64,000 nt of DNA, taken from contig NZ_CP134062.1 in the NCBI RefSeq assembly GCF_031583025.1, forward strand, positions 6,545,234 to 6,609,233. Direction: 5' to 3'. Each line of letters begins with the position of its first letter. Within the stretch, counting starts at the first letter, position 1. A program made the position numbers and the translations under genes. This DNA is from Mycobacterium sp. Z3061. Lineage in GTDB: Bacteria; Actinomycetota; Actinomycetes; Mycobacteriales; Mycobacteriaceae. Shown here piece after piece: positions 24,201-33,205 of this stretch. The notes under the pieces are model-generated. The model saw only the letters and a list, made by a program, of their open reading frames with translations. It made no database searches and was not told the origin of the DNA.

Positions 24201-26618
24201 CGCAGCACCACCGACACCACCGGTGCCACCCGCCCCGCCAGCCGCACCAGCAAACCCAGCCCCGCCCTCAGGGGCCCCACCAATACCGAAGCCACCCGCA
24301 CCACCGACACCACCAGTGCCACCAGTGCCACCGGAGCCCGACTTACCCGCGGCCCCCACCGTCGAGCCAGCACCACCGACCCCGGCGTTCCCCCCCACAC
24401 CACCAGCACCACCGGTGCCGCCGACACCACCCGCGGCGCCCTGCACCGCACTGTTATCGACACCGGCCCCACCGGCACCACCGTGACCGCCCACACCACC
24501 GCCGCCACCGGCCCCGCCCGCGCCCTGGACCCCGCCAGCCCCTGCACCCGCTGCGCCACCCGCACCACCAGCACCGCCGTGGCCACCGGAGGCACCCGCA
24601 TCGCCGGTGCCTCCGGCCGTGGCCGCATTCGCCCCGAAGCCGCCCGCACCGCCGCCACCACCGGCGCCACCGGTGCCACCGGAGCCCGACTTACCCGCCG
24701 CACCCACGGTCGACCCGGCGCCGCCAGCACCCGCGTCGCCGCCGACGCCGCCGGCACCACCAGTGCCGCCGACACCACCAGCGGCCCCTTGCACCGCAGT
24801 GTTATCCACACCCACACCACCGACACCACCGGTGCCACCCACACCACCGCCGCCACCGGCACCACCCGCGCCTTGAGACCCGCCAGCACCGGCACCCGCG
24901 GCGCCACCGGCCCCACCAACACCGCCCTGACCACCCGCGGCACCCACCTCACCGGTGCCTCCCGCCGTGACCGCATTCGCCCCGAAGCCACCCGCACCGC
25001 CGCCACCACCAGTGCCACCCGTACCACCCGAACCCGACTTACCCGCTGCACCGGTCACCGACCCGGCGCCACCAGCCCCGGCATCGCCACCCTGGCCGCC
25101 GGCACCACCGGTCCCGCCGGTCCCGCCGGCCACACCGGCCAGCGCGCTGTTGTCCACCCCCGCGGCACCGGCACCGCCATGACCACCCACACCACCGCCG
25201 CCACCGGCACCACCCGCGCCCTGCACCCCGCCAGCACCAGCACCCGCTGCGCCACCGGCCCCACCAGCACCGCCGTGGCCACCGGCGGCACCCGCATCGC
25301 CGGTGCCTCCGGCCGTGGACGCATTCTCCCCGAAGCCGCCCGCACCGCCGCCACCGCCAGCGCCACCCGTGCCGCCCGAGCCCGACTTACCCGCCGCTCC
25401 GGTCACCGACCCGGCGCCACCGGCACCAGCGCTGCCGCCGACACCGCCGGCACCACCGGTTCCGCCGACACCACCAGCCACCCCGGCCAACGCACTGTTG
25501 TCCACACCCGCGCCACCGACGCCACCGGTGCCACCCACGCCACCATCACCACCGGCCCCGCCGACTCCCTGTCCACCGGCGTTACCCAGCAGCAGGCCAC
25601 CCGAGCCACCTGCGCCCCCCGCCCCCGCAGCGCCTCCCGCGCCGCCGTCCCCGCCAGTGCCCCCGGCAATACCAAGCCCAACGCCACCGCCGCCAGCACC
25701 GCCGCCGCCACCTGCGCCGCCAGCCCCACCGGCCCCACCCGTGCCACCCGCGCCGAACAAGAATGATCCGCTGCCACCACCGGCACCACCGGCGCCGCCA
25801 CTGCCGGCCACGCCACCAGTACCGCCCACAGCGCCAGGTGCTGCGCTATCCATGCCGGCCCCACCGTGGCCGCCGACTCCGCCGGCGCCGCCGGCACCGC
25901 CCGCCCCAAAGAACAACGAGCGCGCCACACCACCGACGCCACCGGCGCCGCCGTTACCGGCGACGCCGCCCGAGCCACCACCGGTACCCCCCGCGCCACC
26001 GACACCGCCGGCGCCGCCTGCACCCCACAACCAACCGCCACTGCCACCGGCGCCCCCAACTCCGCCCGCCATGCCGACCGCACCGGCGCCACCCGCGCCA
26101 CCGACACCGCCGCTACCGACGAGGCCGGCGGCACCGCCAGCGCCGCCGTTGAGTCCTGTCGACCCGGACCCACCATTGCCGCCGTTGCCCCACAGGAGAC
26201 CGCCGGCCCCGCCGGCCTGCCCTGTTCCCGGCGCTCCGTCAACACCATTACCGATCAGTGGACGACCGAGCAGCGCCTGAGTTGGTGCATTGATAACCCC
26301 CAAGACCTGCTGCTCCACGGCCTGCAACGGCCCCGCGTTGGCCGCCTCAGCCAACCCGTAGGTACCCGCACTCGCAGTCAGCATCCGGATGAAGTCGTCA
26401 TGGAACAAGGCCACCCGCGCGCCCGCCATCTGATACTCCCGACCGAGCGAACCGAATAGCTCCGCGATCGCCGCCGACACCTCATCACCCGCCGCCGGCA
26501 ACACCTCCGCCGTCGCCCCCCAAGCCGCCAGGTTGGCTTGCCTCAGGCCCGCACCGACCGTGGCCAGATTTTCAGCAGCCGCACTGAGGGAATCCGTAGA
26601 CGCGAAGACGAAAGACAT
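9213..26618 (-). CDS. Giant PE_PGRS protein (5,801 aa)
   Basis: A single 17.4-kb reading frame. ATG 26618 has AAGGGG upstream. Residues 1-95 are a PE domain ([19 protein letters not shown], with the conserved [14 protein letters not shown]); a linker with [14 protein letters not shown] follows; the rest is Gly-Gly-X PGRS sequence. Residues about 365-5120 are a near-perfect array of 116-residue modules marked by [10 protein letters not shown] and GGVQGAGG. The last roughly 800 residues are ordinary irregular PGRS ending DPGQPGLNG, with no separate C-terminal domain. PE_PGRS proteins are type VII (ESX-5) substrates found at or beyond the outer membrane, and M. tuberculosis members are below about 2,000 residues. 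Exact length depends on correct assembly of the array. Confidence 0.9.
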   Translation of the reverse strand: MSFVFASTDSLSAAAENLATVGAGLRQANLAAWGATAEVLPAAGDEVSAAIAELFGSLGREYQMAGARVALFHDDFIRMLTASAGTYGLAEAANAGPLQAVEQQVLGVINAPTQALLGRPLIGNGVDGAPGTGQAGGAGGLLWGNGGNGGSGSTGLNGGAGGAAGLVGSGGVGGAGGAGAVGMAGGVGGAGGSGGWLWGAGGAGGVGGAGGTGGGSGGVAGNGGAGGVGGVARSLFFGAGGAGGAGGVGGHGGAGMDSAAPGAVGGTGGVAGSGGAGGAGGGSGSFLFGAGGTGGAGGAGGAGGGGGAGGGGVGLGIAGGTGGDGGAGGAAGAGGAGGSGGLLLGNAGGQGVGGAGGDGGVGGTGGVGGAGVDNSALAGVAGGVGGTGGAGGVGGSAGAGGAGSVTGAAGKSGSGGTGGAGGGGGAGGFGENASTAGGTGDAGAAGGHGGAGGAGGAAGAGAGGVQGAGGAGGGGGVGGHGGAGAAGVDNSALAGVAGGTGGTGGAGGQGGDAGAGGAGSVTGAAGKSGSGGTGGTGGGGGAGGFGANAVTAGGTGEVGAAGGQGGVGGAGGAAGAGAGGSQGAGGAGGGGGVGGTGGVGGVGVDNTAVQGAAGGVGGTGGAGGVGGDAGAGGAGSTVGAAGKSGSGGTGGAGGGGGAGGFGANAATAGGTGDAGASGGHGGAGGAGGAAGAGAGGVQGAGGAGGGGGVGGHGGAGGAGVDNSAVQGAAGGVGGTGGAGGVGGNAGVGGAGSTVGAAGKSGSGGTGGTGGVGGAGGFGIGGAPEGGAGFAGAAGGAGGTGGVGGAAGAGAGGVQGAGGLGGDGGVGGKGGTGGAGVDNSAVQGAAGGVGGTGGGGGVGGNAGVGGAGSTVGAAGKSGSGGTGGTGGVGGAGGLGIGGTPEGGDGFAGGAGGAGGTGGVGGAAGAGAGGVQGAGGLGGDGGVGGKGGTGGAGVDNSAVQAAAGGVGGTGGTGGVGGNAGVGGAGSTVGAAGKSGDGGVGGTGGVGGGGGFGIGGAPEGGSGFAGAAGGAGGTGGVGGAAGGGTGGVQGAGGAGGDGGVGGTGGVGGAGRDNSGLAGVAGGVGGTGGAGGVGGDAGAGGAGSVSGAAGKSGDGGTGGHGGFGGAGGFGAAGSGAGVIGDAGAAGGAGGTGGVGGAAGAGTGGVQGAGGVGGTGGVGGHGGAGSAGADNSGLAGVAGGVGGAGGVGGQGGDAGAGGAGSVTGAAGQSGSGGDGGAGGVGGGGGFGAVGATPGATGEVGAAGGQGGAGGAGGAAGAGTGGVQGAGGAGGGGGVGGHGGAGAAGLDNSAYQGLYGGQGGDGGAGGVGGAAGAGGAGSTVGAAGKSGDGGVGGTGGVGGTGGFGAAGAAGGGIGGEGAAGGQGGFGGAGGAAGAGTGGVQGAGGLGGDGGVGGKGGTGGAGVDNSAVQAAAGGVGGTGGAGGVGGNAGVGGAGSTVGAAGKSGDGGVGGTGGVGGGGGFGIGGAPEGGSGFAGAAGGAGGTGGVGGAAGAGTGGVQGAGGVGGDGGVGGTGGFGGAGRDNSGLAGVAGGVGGTGGAGGVGGDAGAGGAGSVTGAAGKSGDGGTGGHGGFGGAGGFGAAGSGAGVIGDAGAAGGAGGTGGVGGAAGAGTGGVQGAGGVGGTGGVGGHGGAGSAGADNSGLAGVAGGVGGAGGVGGQGGDAGAGGAGSVTGAAGQSGSGGDGGAGGVGGGGGFGAVGATPGATGEVGAAGGQGGAGGAGGAAGAGTGGVQGAGGAGGGGGVGGHGGAGAAGLDNSAYQGLYGGQGGDGGAGGVGGAAGAGGAGSTVGAAGKSGDGGVGGTGGVGGTGGFGAAGAAGGGIGGEGAAGGQGGFGGAGGAAGAGTGGVQGAGGLGGDGGVGGKGGTGGAGVDNSAVQAAAGGVGGTGGTGGVGGNAGVGGAGSVTGAAGKSGSGGAGGGGGVGGAGGFGIGGAPEGGSGFAGAAGGAGGTGGVGGAAGAGTGGVQGAGGVGGDGGVGGTGGFGGAGRDNSGLAGVAGGVGGTGGAGGVGGDAGAGGAGSVTGAAGKSGSGGAGGGGGVGGAGGFGIGGAPEGGSGFAGAAGGAGGTGGVGGAAGAGTGGVQGAGGAGGDGGVGGTGGVGGAGRDNSGLAGVAGGVGGTGGAGGVGGDAGAGGAGSVSGAAGKSGDGGTGGHGGFGGAGGFGAAGSGAGVIGDAGAAGGAGGTGGVGGAAGAGTGGVQGAGGVGGTGGVGGHGGAGSAGADNSGLAGVAGGVGGAGGVGGQGGDAGAGGAGSVTGAAGQSGSGGDGGAGGVGGGGGFGAVGATPGATGEVGAAGGQGGAGGAGGAAGAGTGGVQGAGGAGGGGGVGGHGGAGAAGLDNSAYQGLYGGQGGDGGAGGVGGAAGAGGAGSTVGAAGKSGDGGVGGTGGVGGTGGFGAAGAAGGGIGGEGAAGGQGGFGGAGGAAGAGTGGVQGAGGLGGDGGVGGKGGTGGAGVDNSAVQAAAGGVGGTGGTGGVGGNAGVGGAGSVTGAAGKSGSGGAGGGGGVGGAGGFGIGGAPEGGSGFAGAAGGAGGTGGVGGAAGAGTGGVQGAGGAGGDGGVGGTGGFGGAGRDNSGLAGVAGGVGGTGGAGGVGGDAGAGGAGSVSGAAGKSGDGGTGGHGGFGGAGGFGAAGSGAGVIGDAGAAGGAGGTGGVGGAAGAGTGGVQGAGGVGGTGGVGGHGGAGSAGADNSGLAGVAGGVGGAGGVGGQGGDAGAGGAGSVTGAAGQSGSGGDGGAGGVGGGGGFGAVGATPGATGEVGAAGGQGGAGGAGGAAGAGTGGVQGAGGAGGGGGVGGHGGAGAAGLDNSAYQGLYGGQGGDGGAGGVGGAAGAGGAGSTVGAAGKSGDGGVGGTGGVGGTGGFGIGGAPEGGSGFAGAAGGAGGTGGVGGAAGAGTGGVQGAGGAGGDGGVGGTGGVGGAGRDNSGLAGVAGGVGGTGGAGGVGGDAGAGGAGSVSGAAGKSGDGGTGGHGGVGGAGGFGAVGSRPEATGEVGAAGGQGGAGGAGGAAGAGTGGVQGAGGAGGGGGVGGHGGAGAAGLDNSAYQGLYGGQGGDGGAGGVGGAAGAGGAGSTVGAAGKSGDGGVGGTGGVGGGGGFGIGGAPEGGSGFAGAAGGAGGTGGVGGAAGAGTGGVQGAGGAGGDGGVGGTGGFGGAGRDNSGLAGVAGGVGGTGGAGGVGGDAGAGGAGSVSGAAGKSGDGGTGGHGGFGGAGGFGAAGSGAGVIGDAGAAGGAGGTGGVGGAAGAGTGGVQGAGGVGGTGGVGGHGGAGSAGADNSGLAGVAGGVGGAGGVGGQGGDAGAGGAGSVTGAAGQSGSGGDGGAGGVGGGGGFGAVGATPGATGEVGAAGGQGGAGGAGGAAGAGTGGVQGAGGAGGGGGVGGHGGAGAAGLDNSAYQGLYGGQGGDGGAGGVGGAAGAGGAGSTVGAAGKSGDGGVGGTGGVGGTGGFGAAGAAGGGIGGEGAAGGQGGFGGAGGAAGAGTGGVQGAGGLGGDGGVGGKGGTGGAGVDNSAVQAAAGGVGGTGGAGGVGGNAGVGGAGSTVGAAGKSGDGGVGGTGGVGGGGGFGIGGAPEGGSGFAGAAGGAGGTGGVGGAAGAGTGGVQGAGGVGGDGGVGGTGGFGGAGRDNSGLAGVAGGVGGTGGAGGVGGDAGAGGAGSVTGAAGKSGSGGAGGGGGVGGAGGFGIGGAPEGGSGFAGAAGGAGGTGGVGGAAGAGTGGVQGAGGAGGDGGVGGTGGVGGAGRDNSGLAGVAGGVGGTGGAGGVGGDAGAGGAGSVSGAAGKSGDGGTGGHGGFGGAGGFGAAGSGAGVIGDAGAAGGAGGTGGVGGAAGAGTGGVQGAGGVGGTGGVGGHGGAGSAGADNSGLAGVAGGVGGAGGVGGQGGDAGAGGAGSVTGAAGQSGSGGDGGAGGVGGGGGFGAVGATPGATGEVGAAGGQGGAGGAGGAAGAGTGGVQGAGGAGGGGGVGGHGGAGAAGLDNSAYQGLYGGQGGDGGAGGVGGAAGAGGAGSTVGAAGKSGDGGVGGTGGVGGTGGFGAAGAAGGGIGGEGAAGGQGGFGGAGGAAGAGTGGIQGAGGLGGDGGVGGKGGTGGAGVDNSAVQAAAGGVGGTGGTGGVGGNAGVGGAGSVTGAAGKSGSGGAGGGGGVGGAGGFGIGGAPEGGSGFAGAAGGAGGTGGVGGAAGAGTGGVQGAGGAGGDGGVGGTGGFGGAGRDNSGLAGVAGGVGGTGGAGGVGGDAGAGGAGSVSGAAGKSGDGGTGGHGGFGGAGGFGAAGSGAGVIGDAGAAGGAGGTGGVGGAAGAGTGGVQGAGGVGGTGGVGGHGGAGSAGADNSGLAGVAGGVGGAGGVGGQGGDAGAGGAGSVTGAAGQSGSGGDGGAGGVGGGGGFGAVGATPGATGEVGAAGGQGGAGGAGGAAGAGTGGVQGAGGAGGGGGVGGHGGAGAAGLDNSAYQGLYGGQGGDGGAGGVGGAAGAGGAGSTVGAAGKSGDGGVGGTGGVGGTGGFGIGGAPEGGSGFAGAAGGAGGTGGVGGAAGGGTGGVQGAGGVGGDGGVGGTGGVGGAGRDNSGLAGVAGGVGGTGGAGGVGGDAGAGGAGSVTGAAGKSGDGGTGGHGGFGGAGGFGAAGSGAGGTGEVGAAGGQGGAGGAGGAAGAGTGGVQGAGGIGGTGGTGGTGGAGAAGIDNSAYQGLYGGQGGDGGAGGVGGAAGAGGAGSTVGAAGKSGDGGVGGTGGVGGTGGFGAAGVAGGGTGGEGAAGGQGGFGGAGGAAGAGTGGIQGAGGLGGDGGVGGKGGTGGAGVDSAVQGAAGGVGGTGGTGGVGGNAGVGGAGSTVGAAGKSGSGGTGGTGGVGGGGGFGIGGAPEGGSGFAGAAGGAGGTGGVGGAAGAGTGGVQGAGGAGGDGGVGGTGGFGGAGRDNSGLAGVAGGVGGTGGAGGVGGDAGAGGAGSVTGAAGKSGSGGTGGTGGFGGAGGFGAAGSGAGVIGDAGAAGGAGGTGGVGGAAGAGAGGVQGAGGTGGTGGVGGQGGAGAAGIDNSANQGLYGGQGGDGGAGGQGGAAGAGGAGSVTGAAGKSGDGGTGGTGGVGGAGGFGAAGSGAGVIGDAGAAGGQGGAGGAGGNAGAGTGGTNGSGGTGGNGGIGGNGGNGGSGVGQFVDGGKGGAGGAGGNAGAGGAAGTGGTGGSVGNAGTGGRGGNGGAGAAGGDGVVAQATGFAGGKGGAGGVGGSAGFGGINGSGGNGGTGGTGGTGGAAGVTPGAGGVGGDGGAGGAAGSGAGAAGLGGSGGNAGAGGTGGYGIDSGFNTGETGATGGKGGAGGTGGNSGGLGGVNGDGGAGGAGGQGGSGGSSAGTPGAGGVGGAGGTGGSAGTGVGAAGNGGAGGDGGTGGGGGAGIDGSGANGSAGGRGGSGGAGGQATDATGSSGNGGKGGTGGIGGGGSNGSLGGFGNGNGGTGGFGGAGGTGGDGGGIGGRNGDGGNGGVGGRGGDAVLGLTQFNNYGGGGGTGGAAGFAGGNGASAAGNGGHGGNGGDGGTGSVGLAGTNAVSPGTNGGDGKQGGAGGNGGAGGAGVNGVNGGNGGKGGASGTGGAGGAGATGSDGINPQNGGNGGRGGFGGVAGQGGAGTDGGSNGATGTYGNGGVGGAGGNAGHPTTAGGQTGAVGGRGGDGGFAFGNGVGGAGGKGGTGGNGGSGAIFINGGTAGAGGAGGTGGGTEWGVGGVGGTGGTGGIGGNGDTIFTSGGGGGLGGRGGDGGTATAGGTGGGGGTGGVGGLGGNGKQGGFGGNGGNGGNGGTGVIGGLGGGGGAGGKGGTGAGGSPSDFGDPGQPGLNG
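11250..25520 (-). repeat. 348-bp tandem array with higher-order structure inside the giant PE_PGRS gene
   Basis: About 41 units of 348 bp (116 codons), each marked on the + strand by a CTGTTATC-type block encoding Asp-Asn-Ser. Spacing is constant except for a 3-nt deletion near 12271 that removes one Asn codon. Units fall into a few variant types. One type is apparently identical at 13571, 14963, 16703, 18443, 19835, 21575 and 22967 (starts), giving intervals of 1,392 or 1,740 bp, that is 4 or 5 units. This is a higher-order repeat produced by unequal exchange of multi-unit blocks. Units near the N-terminal end (about 23.8-25.5 kb) are more diverged than the central ones. Confidence 0.9.
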
Positions 26619-27158
26619 CAGACAACCCCTTAGTCGCGGTCAGAATATGAAGAAACAAGGCCGGGTAAAATGGCACTCAGAGCGCACCATACTCAGTATT
26701 TTTTCGTTGCGATACAGATCACTATATTTTCATCTGTGCTGCTAGATAGCCATATTTTGCGGTATCTTGTTGTCTGTCTCAGATGAGCCGCGAATGTCTT
26801 GGGTGAGCCTTTGTGGCGGATTTTTGCGCCAGAGAAGGTGGCGAATTATCGTATTTATTGAGCAGCTTTTGTCGCGCGCGAGAGTAAGTCAAATTAGATA
26901 AGTCGGAAATGTCGCGGACACTACATTTGCGTCTCAAGCCCTCACGTGCGCCCTGTTATATGGGGTGCGCACGCATAGACCCTGCGTCGGGTCCAGGAAC
27001 CTCACCCCTCGAGGGTGACGCGCCGGCCGGTCGCCGGTAGGGGGCACAACTGAGTCATGGCATGTCAGCAGGCAGCGGGCTGGCGCAGCTACGACCGCCC
27101 ACACCAGCCGAGTCCCGGATCAAACACCGAGCCGCGACATCTCACTCGGCTGTAGAGA
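26619..27158. other. Gene-free, AT-rich region upstream of the giant PE_PGRS
   Basis: No supportable gene. The part next to the PE_PGRS start (about 26640-26930) is strikingly AT-rich for this genome, with runs such as TATTTTTTCG and CATATTTTGCGG, and probably contains the promoter and nucleoid-protein sites. Further right are a stem-like GTGCGCCC...GGGGTGCGCAC (26945-26971) and a near-palindrome at 27002-27018. The short frames here look non-coding. Confidence 0.5.
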
Positions 27159-27426
27159 TGTGTATGTTCACGACACAGGTGACAGATGAGTGGGCGTCAT
27201 TGGTGACACCTGGGCAGACGATTGATGAGTCGCGCACGAAGCAGCCAGCATCACCGCCGAATGCGGACTTCCGCCCGTCACCCCCACCGCGCTCAGAGCC
27301 CCGCTCAAGGAAAACACATCACCATGTGCTGAGCAGCCAGCCCATCGACCCGACCACAAGGACTGGCCTGACCAACAGAGAATCCCTGGCCGATCTGTAA
27401 CCCATAACCGATGACGCGACTCGTCG
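27159..27426 (+). mobile_element. Internally deleted relic of the neighbouring IS481-type element
   Basis: The left end (27159-27237) aligns with the left end of the intact IS at 27746: TGTGT, GTTCACGACA and AGGTGACAGATGAGT occur in the same order. Near 27322-27365 it encodes HVLSSQPIDP, matching the transposase C-terminus HILSSHTIDP. A right-end-like CTGTAAC...GATGACGCGACTC follows at 27395-27422. Most of the transposase is missing, leaving a MITE-sized remnant. Confidence 0.65.
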
Positions 27427-27729
27427 AAAGCCCTCCTGGTCATCACTGCCGTCGTTGTTGAGGGTCGTAGCCAATCGGAGGTGGCCCGCGAGTACGGGGT
27501 GTCTCAGGGTGGATCTCGAAGCTGCTCGCCCGCTATCGACTCGAAGGGGAGGCCACTTTCCAGCCGTGCTCGCGCGGCCGCGCACCAGCCCGACCCGATA
27601 CTCCTCCGCCAGCTAACCCTCGGCCCCACCAGGGACTACCAACCCCGCGGCACCCCCACCGGCCGCCCAAAGAAAAAGCCCGAACCCTAAACGAGGGTTC
27701 GGACTATTCCAATGTCTTGAGACATCACA
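27427..27729 (+). pseudogene. Relic of a second IS481-family transposase
   Basis: The N-terminus reads KALLVITAVVVEGRSQSEV then AREYGVSQG, the start of an IS481 helix-turn-helix. A one-base loss near 27508 breaks the frame; restoring it gives WISKLLARYRLEGEATFQP. The middle of the gene, including the catalytic core, is absent, and the sequence jumps to a C-terminal tail LTLGPTRDYQP...GRPKKKPEP. A 9-bp hairpin (27680-27688/27694-27702) and an end GTCTTGAGACATCACA close the relic at 27729. Confidence 0.65.
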
Positions 27730-27745
27730 ACGGCGGTGGCGGAGG
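27730..27745. repeat. 16-bp direct repeat, left flank of IS
   Basis: ACGGCGGTGGCGGAGG occurs here and again at 29066-29081, directly outside both ends of the intact IS. The right copy contains the 3' end of tRNA-Ser(CGA). It is most simply a target-site duplication made by the IS insertion. Confidence 0.7.
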
Positions 27746-29065
27746 TGTGTGAGTTCACGACATAGGTGACAGATGAGTCGCGTCACGGGTTACACCTGGG
27801 GTGATAGTCGATGAGTCGCGTCATAGGTGACAGTCGTGATTCATGTCCAAAGCCCGTGTGGTCGTCCTCGAAGTCATCAGTGGCCACCTGTCCGTGACCG
27901 AGGCCGCCCGTGCCTACAAGCTGTCTCGACAACACATCTACCGGCTGCTCAAGCGCTACCACGAGGGTGGTCTGGACGCGCTCGAACCGCGCTCACGCCG
28001 GCCCGCCAGCAACCCCCACGCTGTGGCCGACGAGGTCATCATCGCCGTGGTGCAACTACGTCAACGACTCACCGCCGAGGGCCTCGACGCAGGACCGATC
28101 AGCCTGCAATGGCACCTCCACCAAGCGGATCTGGCGGTGCCATCGACCTCCACCATCCGCCGCATCCTGTCCCACCACGGCCTGATCACCCCCCAGCCAC
28201 GCAAGCGGCCCCGCAGCTCCTATCACCGCTTCGCCGCCGAACAACCCAACGAATGCTGGCAATCGGATTTCACCCACTGTCCCCTGGCCGATGGCAGCGA
28301 CACCGAAATCCTCAACTGGCTCGACGACCACTCCCGCTACCTGCTGTGCTGCACCGCCTACCGCCGTGTCGGCGGCCCCGACGTCGTCGCCACCTTCACC
28401 ACCACCGCCGCCGAATTCGGGCTGCCCGCATCCACCCTCACCGACAACGGAGCGGTCTACACCTCACGATTCACCCACGGACACAACGACTTCGAACGCC
28501 TCCTGGCCACCCTGGGCATCACCCAAAAAAACGGACATCCCGGCCACCCCCAAACCCAAGGCAAAATCGAACGCTTCCACCAAACCCTCAAACGCTGGCT
28601 CGCCGCCCGACCCCGACCGGCCACCCTGACTGACCTTCAAGCCCTCCTCGATGACTTCCGCGTCATCTACAACACCCAGCGGCCCCACCGCGCCCACCCC
28701 GGCCGCATCACTCCCCACCGGGCCTACCTCGCCCGCCCCAAAGCCCACCCCACCGGCGCACCCGCCGCCCACTTCCGCATCCGCCACGACACCATCGACC
28801 AATTCGGCAAACTCACCCTGCGCCACGCCAGCCGCCTGCATCACCTCGGCATCGGCCGCGCCCACGCCCACACCCCAGTACTGATCCTCATAACCGACCC
28901 CACCGTCACCGTTATCAGCAAAACCGGCTACCACATCCTCAGCAGCCACACCATCGACCCCGACCACAACTACTGGCGCAACCAAAACAAAAACCCCGGC
29001 CGATGGCCGGGGAATCTGTAACCAATGACGCGACTCATCTGTCACCAATGACGCGACTCATCACA
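27746..29065 (+). mobile_element. Intact IS481-family insertion sequence (1,320 bp)
   Basis: Termini are TGTG...CACA. The terminal inverted repeats contain a perfect 19-bp core TGACAGATGAGTCGCGTCA (27767-27785, inverted at 29026-29044) within about 48 bp of imperfect repeat. Extra copies of GATGAGTCGCGTCA lie just inside or outside the core at both ends and are likely multiple transposase-binding sites. One complete transposase gene is inside. A hairpin CCCCGGCC/GGCCGGGG (28994-29012) at the gene end could stop read-through. The flanking 16-bp repeat is long compared with usual IS481 duplications. Confidence 0.8.
27843..29021 (+). CDS. IS481-family DDE transposase
   Basis: A 392-residue protein with an N-terminal helix-turn-helix (LSVTEAARAYKLSRQHIYRLL, about residues 16-36), a second HTH-like segment to about 120, and an rve integrase core. 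Catalytic residues are visible: Asp142 (WQSDFTHC), Asp201 (LTDNGAVYTS) and Glu243 (GKIERFHQTL). A C-terminal beta-rich tail ends SSHTIDPDHNYW. The length and all motifs appear intact, so the element may be active. ATG 27843 lies just inside the left inverted repeat. Confidence 0.9.
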   Translation: MSKARVVVLEVISGHLSVTEAARAYKLSRQHIYRLLKRYHEGGLDALEPRSRRPASNPHAVADEVIIAVVQLRQRLTAEGLDAGPISLQWHLHQADLAVPSTSTIRRILSHHGLITPQPRKRPRSSYHRFAAEQPNECWQSDFTHCPLADGSDTEILNWLDDHSRYLLCCTAYRRVGGPDVVATFTTTAAEFGLPASTLTDNGAVYTSRFTHGHNDFERLLATLGITQKNGHPGHPQTQGKIERFHQTLKRWLAARPRPATLTDLQALLDDFRVIYNTQRPHRAHPGRITPHRAYLARPKAHPTGAPAAHFRIRHDTIDQFGKLTLRHASRLHHLGIGRAHAHTPVLILITDPTVTVISKTGYHILSSHTIDPDHNYWRNQNKNPGRWPGNL

Positions 29066-29081
29066 ACGGCGGTGGCGGAGG
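29066..29081. repeat. 16-bp direct repeat, right flank of IS, overlapping tRNA-Ser 3' end
   Basis: Second copy of ACGGCGGTGGCGGAGG. Bases from 29070 on belong to the acceptor end of tRNA-Ser(CGA), so the IS inserted beside the tRNA without breaking it. Confidence 0.7.
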
Positions 29082-29156
29082 GATTTGAACCCTCGGACGG
29101 TTTTAGCCGTCACACGCTTTCGAGGCGTGCTCCTTAGGCCGCTCGGACACGCCACC
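29070..29156 (-). tRNA. tRNA-Ser (anticodon CGA)
   Basis: An 87-nt class II tRNA. The 7-bp acceptor stem GGTGGCG/CGCCACC, anticodon loop CTCGAAA, long variable arm (ACGGCTAAAACCGT) and T-loop GGTTCAAATCC are all visible. No CCA is encoded. It reads UCG. IS elements abut its 3' end. Confidence 0.95.
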
Positions 29157-29185
29157 GCCGAGCAGCTTACCGAACCACCCGCCGC

Positions 29186-29647
29186 TCACCCCAATCGCTG
29201 CCGGGCGAAGAACTCTTCGAGCGGCGCGGCGCACTCCGCGGCCAGTACACCACCGCGAACTTCGGGTCGATGATTCAGCCGGCGATCCCGCACCACATCC
29301 CACAGCGAGCCGACCGCCCCGGTCTTGGGCTCCCACGCCCCGAACACCAGCCGCGCCACCCGCGCCAGCACCAGCGCGCCGGCGCACATGGTGCAGGGTT
29401 CGACGGTGACCGCCAGCGTCGCGCCTTCCAGCCGCCACCCGTCGCCCAGCTCGCGCGCGGCCGCCCGCAGCGCCAAAATCTCGGCGTGGGCGGTGGGATC
29501 GCCGTCGGCTTCACGGGCATTGACCGCCTGAGCCAGCAAGGCCCCGTCGGGTCCGACGACGACGGCGCCGATAGGCACATCACGAGGTCCGGCGGTCCCG
29601 GCGACCGCGAGCGCGGCGCGGATCAGCTCCTCGTCAGAGGCTGTCAC
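29186..29647 (-). CDS. tadA: tRNA adenosine-34 deaminase
   Basis: A 153-residue zinc deaminase with a GTG start. The zinc site is complete: His54-Ala-Glu56 (TAHAEILAL) and Cys85/Cys88 (EPCTMCAGA). It converts A34 to inosine in tRNA-Arg(ACG), a tRNA also encoded in this window at 57240-57312. It lies beside tRNA-Ser and downstream of its usual actinobacterial partner gene, as at Rv3752c-Rv3753c. The C-terminus LEEFFARQRLG is typical. Confidence 0.9.
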   Translation of the reverse strand: MTASDEELIRAALAVAGTAGPRDVPIGAVVVGPDGALLAQAVNAREADGDPTAHAEILALRAAARELGDGWRLEGATLAVTVEPCTMCAGALVLARVARLVFGAWEPKTGAVGSLWDVVRDRRLNHRPEVRGGVLAAECAAPLEEFFARQRLG

Positions 29648-29665
29648 GTAACGCGCCTACGGCGA

Positions 29666-30187
29666 TCACCGACCGAGACGGTCGATCACCGCCGACAACT
29701 GCTCGGCGAAGCCCATCTCTCGCGCGATCCGGCCGAGTTGCTCGTCGGCATACAGGTCACTCTCGTCGAGGATGACGCCCAGCACCGCCTCGGGCAGCCC
29801 GATGTCCGACAGCAACGCCAGGTCGCCTTCTTCGAACGGTTCGGCGTCCTCGAGGTCCTCGGGATCGATTTCGGCGTCCAGGCTGTCCAGCACCTCGGCG
29901 GCGATGTCGTAATCCAGCGCGGCGGTGGCGTCGGAGAGCAGCAACCGGGTCCCGGACGGCGCCGGACGCACGATGACAAAGAATTCATCGTCGACGTCCA
30001 GCAACCCGAATACGGCGCCGGAACTTCGCAGCTCCCGGAGTTCGGTCTCGGCGGCGGACAAACTGGTCAGCGCTTTGGGGCCCAGCGGCGCGCAGCGCCA
30101 CTTGCCCTCTTCGCGCACGACCGCGACGCCGAAGCCATCGGGGGTGTCCGTAGACGGGCCTGCTGCTGAAGCCCGTTGTGCTCCCAT
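29666..30187 (-). CDS. tRNA adenosine deaminase-associated protein
   Basis: A 173-residue acidic protein matching the actinobacterial family always found before tadA (Rv3753c type). Blocks seen: [14 protein letters not shown], a [12 protein letters not shown] strand, then an acidic linker ([15 protein letters not shown]) and an Asp/Glu-rich helical end with [15 protein letters not shown]. The function is unknown; association with TadA is inferred from neighbourhood. Stop and tadA start are 18 nt apart, so co-transcription is likely. It is divergent from tyrA. Confidence 0.85.
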   Translation of the reverse strand: MGAQRASAAGPSTDTPDGFGVAVVREEGKWRCAPLGPKALTSLSAAETELRELRSSGAVFGLLDVDDEFFVIVRPAPSGTRLLLSDATAALDYDIAAEVLDSLDAEIDPEDLEDAEPFEEGDLALLSDIGLPEAVLGVILDESDLYADEQLGRIAREMGFAEQLSAVIDRLGR

Positions 30188-30279
30188 GGCCGCCTACGCT
30201 AGTCCCTGACCTGGCCGGTGGCCAGATGAAGCCATCCCAAGCAGGCCGCTACGGACCGAACTGTGCCAACCTTGTCACT

Positions 30280-31239
30280 GTGGGGAAGACACCGGTGTGC
30301 GTTCTGGGGCTGGGTCTGATCGGTGGTTCGATCATGCGGGCCGCCACCGGGGCGGGCCGTGAAGTATTCGGCTACAACCGTTCGGTCGAGGGCGTTCGCG
30401 GCGCCCGGTCCGACGGGTTCGACGCTTCCACCGACCTCAGCGAGACCCTGGCCCGGGCCGCAGCGCGCGACGCCTTGATCGTGCTGGCCGTGCCCATGCC
30501 GGCCCTGCCCAACATGCTGGCGCACATCGGCGAGTCGGCCCCCGACTGCCCACTGACCGACGTCACCAGCGTCAAGCAGGCGGTGCTCGACGAGGTCATC
30601 GCGGCGGGCCTGTTGCCGCGCTTCGTCGGCGGACATCCGATGACGGGCACCGCGCATTCGGGCTGGACGGCAGGCCACGGCGGCTTGTTCAACCGGGCAC
30701 CCTGGGTGGTCAGCGTGGACGACCACGTCGACCCCCAGGTGTGGTCGATGGTGACGGAGCTGGCACTGGACTGCGGCGCAGTGGTGGTGCCCGCCAAGTC
30801 CGACGAGCACGACGCCGCCGCGGCCGCGATATCGCACCTGCCGCACCTGCTGGCCGAGGCCCTGGCCATTACCGCCGCCGAGGTTCCGCTGGCCTTCGCC
30901 CTGGCCGCCGGCTCGTTCCGGGACGCCACCCGGGTCGCGGGTACGGCACCGGACCTGGTGCGCGCGATGTGCGAGGCCAACACCAGCCAGCTGACGCCGG
31001 CCACCGACCGCATCATCGAACTGCTGGGCCGCGCCCGCGAGTCGCTGGCGCACAATGGCTCGGTCGCCGAGCTGGTCGACGAGGGCCACGCGGCACGCAC
31101 CCGGTACGAGAGTTTCCCCCGCTCCGACATCGTCACCGTCGTCGTCGGCGCGGACGGATGGCGTCAGCAGCTGGCCGCGGCCGGCCGGGCCGGCGGTGTG
31201 ATCAGATCCGCTCTGCCAACCCTGGATAGTCGACGATGA
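30280..31239 (+). CDS. tyrA: Prephenate dehydrogenase
   Basis: Catalyses NAD(P)-dependent oxidative decarboxylation of prephenate to 4-hydroxyphenylpyruvate in tyrosine synthesis. The Rossmann motif [10 protein letters not shown] is close to the N-terminus, followed by [13 protein letters not shown] and the catalytic-region [12 protein letters not shown], all typical of TyrA. The predicted length is 319 residues from GTG 30280. An in-frame ATG at 30226 would add 18 residues, and the true start is uncertain because no clear ribosome site is seen. The 3' end overlaps the convergent gene by 38 bp. Confidence 0.88.
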   Translation: MGKTPVCVLGLGLIGGSIMRAATGAGREVFGYNRSVEGVRGARSDGFDASTDLSETLARAAARDALIVLAVPMPALPNMLAHIGESAPDCPLTDVTSVKQAVLDEVIAAGLLPRFVGGHPMTGTAHSGWTAGHGGLFNRAPWVVSVDDHVDPQVWSMVTELALDCGAVVVPAKSDEHDAAAAAISHLPHLLAEALAITAAEVPLAFALAAGSFRDATRVAGTAPDLVRAMCEANTSQLTPATDRIIELLGRARESLAHNGSVAELVDEGHAARTRYESFPRSDIVTVVVGADGWRQQLAAAGRAGGVIRSALPTLDSRR

Positions 31240-31801
31240 ACCCGTCGGCATCCACGACCACGGTCGTGTCTGCCACCGGCGACCGCAGCTTGATCGCGTC
31301 CAACCGGCCCTCGCTGGTGTAGCTCACGGTGGCGGCGTCGACCGTCATCTCCGGCACGTTCACATAGACCATCGGCAGCACGACCGAATCGGCCCGCTCG
31401 TGGATGCCCAGCCGCCGGATCGGCAGTGCGTTGAAGAACGGGCTGAAAACCAGGTCGACGTCCAGGGCGCCGTTGTAGCCCGCGCGTCGCTCACCCTGGT
31501 GGTCGGTGATCAGCCACATGTTCTCTTCGTCACGGGCGATCGCAAGTTGACGTTCCCGCTCGGCCAACGTGACGGTCAGCCCGAACCGCTTGGTGGCGCC
31601 CTTCTCGTCTGTCTGCAGTTCGTAGAAGGCGCCGAAGGCGGGATTGGTTGCGGTGGCCGCGGCCACGATGCGGCCGTTGGCCTTGATTCTCTTGCCGGAC
31701 AACTGGATTCGCACAGATTCCATGCGCGAAATGTCCTGCGCGCGCCAGGTCAGCATCTGCGGCCAGGCACTTGGAGTCGGATTAGAAGCGGCTGCGGTCA
31801 C
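31202..31801 (-). CDS. Putative glycolipid-binding domain protein (Rv3755c-like)
   Basis: A 199-residue protein starting at GTG 31801, four bases after the proZ stop. It resembles the Glycolipid_bind (DUF1089) family: [20 protein letters not shown] at the start, a central [34 protein letters not shown] block with the conserved [13 protein letters not shown] core, and a YPGLAERI end. No signal peptide. It is the last gene of the proXVWZ transcript by spacing. The biochemical role is unproven. Confidence 0.8.
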   Translation of the reverse strand: MTAAASNPTPSAWPQMLTWRAQDISRMESVRIQLSGKRIKANGRIVAAATATNPAFGAFYELQTDEKGATKRFGLTVTLAERERQLAIARDEENMWLITDHQGERRAGYNGALDVDLVFSPFFNALPIRRLGIHERADSVVLPMVYVNVPEMTVDAATVSYTSEGRLDAIKLRSPVADTTVVVDADGFIVDYPGLAERI

Positions 31802-31805
31802 GTCT

Positions 31806-32540
31806 CTACCGTAGGACTTGATGGTCAACCGCGGCGGGTTTGTCCCCAACTACCGCATCAGAACTACGATTGCGCCTGCTCAGCCGCCCGCTGCCCGGGG
31901 CCGAAGCCCATACCGCCGCCGCCATCAGTCCGTCGAGGGCCAGCGCCAGCACCGCCACCATCACCGCCCCGACCAACGCGATGTGAAATTGGCGCTCTTT
32001 GATCCCGTCGATCAGGTACCGGCCCAGCCCGCCCAGACTCGCGTACGCGGCCACCGTCGCGGTCGCGACCACTTGCAGCGTCGCGCTCCGCAGCCCGCCC
32101 AGGATCAGCGGCAGCGCGTTGGGCACCTCGACCCGCAGCAGCACCTGACGCTCGGCCATGCCGACGGCGCGCGCCGCGTCCACGACCAGCGGGTCGACAT
32201 TGGCGATTCCCGCATAGGTGCCGGCCAGCAATGACGGTACGCCGAGCAGCATCAGCGCCACGATCGGCGGCCCCAGGCCCAGCCCGTACAGCAGCACCCC
32301 TAACAGCAGCACCCCCAGCGTCGGCAGCGCGCGCAGTCCGTTGACCGCGCCCACCACCAACAGTTGGCCGCGGCCGGTGTGCCCGATGACCAGACCGACC
32401 GGGACGGCGATGGCGGCCGATGCCAGCACGGCGAGCGCGGTGTATTCCAGGTGTTCGCAGGTGCGCGCCGCCAGGCCGGCCGGACCGGTCCAGTTGCCCG
32501 CGGTGGTCAGGAAGGACAACGCCTGCGCGATGAAGTTCAC
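31806..32540 (-). CDS. proZ: Osmoprotectant ABC transporter permease
   Basis: A 244-residue inner-membrane permease of the glycine betaine/choline type with about five or six hydrophobic helices and the permease EAA-like loop (VDAARAVGMAERQVLLRVEVPNALP). It overlaps proW by 4 nt (ATGA), so translation is coupled. With ProW it forms the membrane channel of the Pro importer. The C-terminal 30 residues are polar. Confidence 0.9.
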   Translation of the reverse strand: MNFIAQALSFLTTAGNWTGPAGLAARTCEHLEYTALAVLASAAIAVPVGLVIGHTGRGQLLVVGAVNGLRALPTLGVLLLGVLLYGLGLGPPIVALMLLGVPSLLAGTYAGIANVDPLVVDAARAVGMAERQVLLRVEVPNALPLILGGLRSATLQVVATATVAAYASLGGLGRYLIDGIKERQFHIALVGAVMVAVLALALDGLMAAAVWASAPGSGRLSRRNRSSDAVVGDKPAAVDHQVLR

Positions 32541-33205
32541 CGGGCGCCCCCCACGATCGGGGATTTGATGCGGCGGCTGCGCTCCCAGGGCGTGATCAGG
32601 CGGCCGGCCACGCTGATCAGCGTGTCGATGACGACGGCCAGCGTGAACATCGCGATGATCCCGGCGACGATCTGCTCGCTCTTGTTCATCTGGAATCCCG
32701 CGGTGAACCAGCTGCCGAGGCCGCCGATCCCGATCACCGAACCGACCGAGACCATCGCGATGTTGGTGACCACCACCACCCGCAGCCCGGCCACCAACAC
32801 CGGGATCGACAGTGGCAGTTCAACTTTCAGCATCCGGGCCAGCGGGCCGTAGCCGATGGCGATCGCCGCGTCGCGCAGTTGCGCCGGAACCGCGTCCAGA
32901 GCTTCGAGGACCGCGCGCACCATCAGGGCGGTGGTGTAGGCGCTGAGCGCGACGATCACGTTGGCCTCGTCGAGGATTCGGGTCCCGATGATCAGCGGCA
33001 GCACGACGAACAGCGCCAGCGACGGGATGGTGAAGATCACGCTGGCCGACACCGTCGTCAACCGGCGCAGCAGTGGAGCCCGCTGAACCAGCAGTCCGAG
33101 TGGCACCGCGATGGCCAGCCCGATCGCCACCGGTATCAGCGACAGGCGCAGATGAATGACGGTCAGTGCCCACGCGGTGCCCAGATGCGTCAACAGGTAG
33201 TGCAT
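32537..33205 (-). CDS. proW: Osmoprotectant ABC transporter permease
   Basis: A 222-residue permease with a five- or six-helix binding-protein-dependent transport domain and the loop RDAAIAIGYGPLARMLKVELPLSIPVL. Its start overlaps the proV stop in TGATG, and its own stop overlaps the proZ start. It pairs with ProZ for compatible-solute uptake during osmotic stress. Confidence 0.9.
   Translation of the reverse strand: MHYLLTHLGTAWALTVIHLRLSLIPVAIGLAIAVPLGLLVQRAPLLRRLTTVSASVIFTIPSLALFVVLPLIIGTRILDEANVIVALSAYTTALMVRAVLEALDAVPAQLRDAAIAIGYGPLARMLKVELPLSIPVLVAGLRVVVVTNIAMVSVGSVIGIGGLGSWFTAGFQMNKSEQIVAGIIAMFTLAVVIDTLISVAGRLITPWERSRRIKSPIVGGAR

Noticed and set aside
11250..25520. Regular repeats suggesting a CRISPR array.
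   Set aside because: Units are 348 bp, coding throughout in one frame, with no unique spacers and no cas genes.
11064..25766. A 4,900-codon open frame on the + strand, antisense to the giant PE_PGRS, and many Pro-rich frames.
   Set aside because: They arise because GGX-repeat DNA lacks stops in several frames. The products are low-complexity Thr/Ala/Gly or Pro repeats, with no PE domain, ribosome site or known family.
27062..27400. A 112-codon frame upstream of the IS.
   Set aside because: Its sequence is the relic IS left end joined to the transposase C-terminus; no independent gene.
28464..29048. A 194-codon frame antisense to the transposase.
   Set aside because: It is a GC-driven shadow of a gene with intact DDE motifs; no family features.
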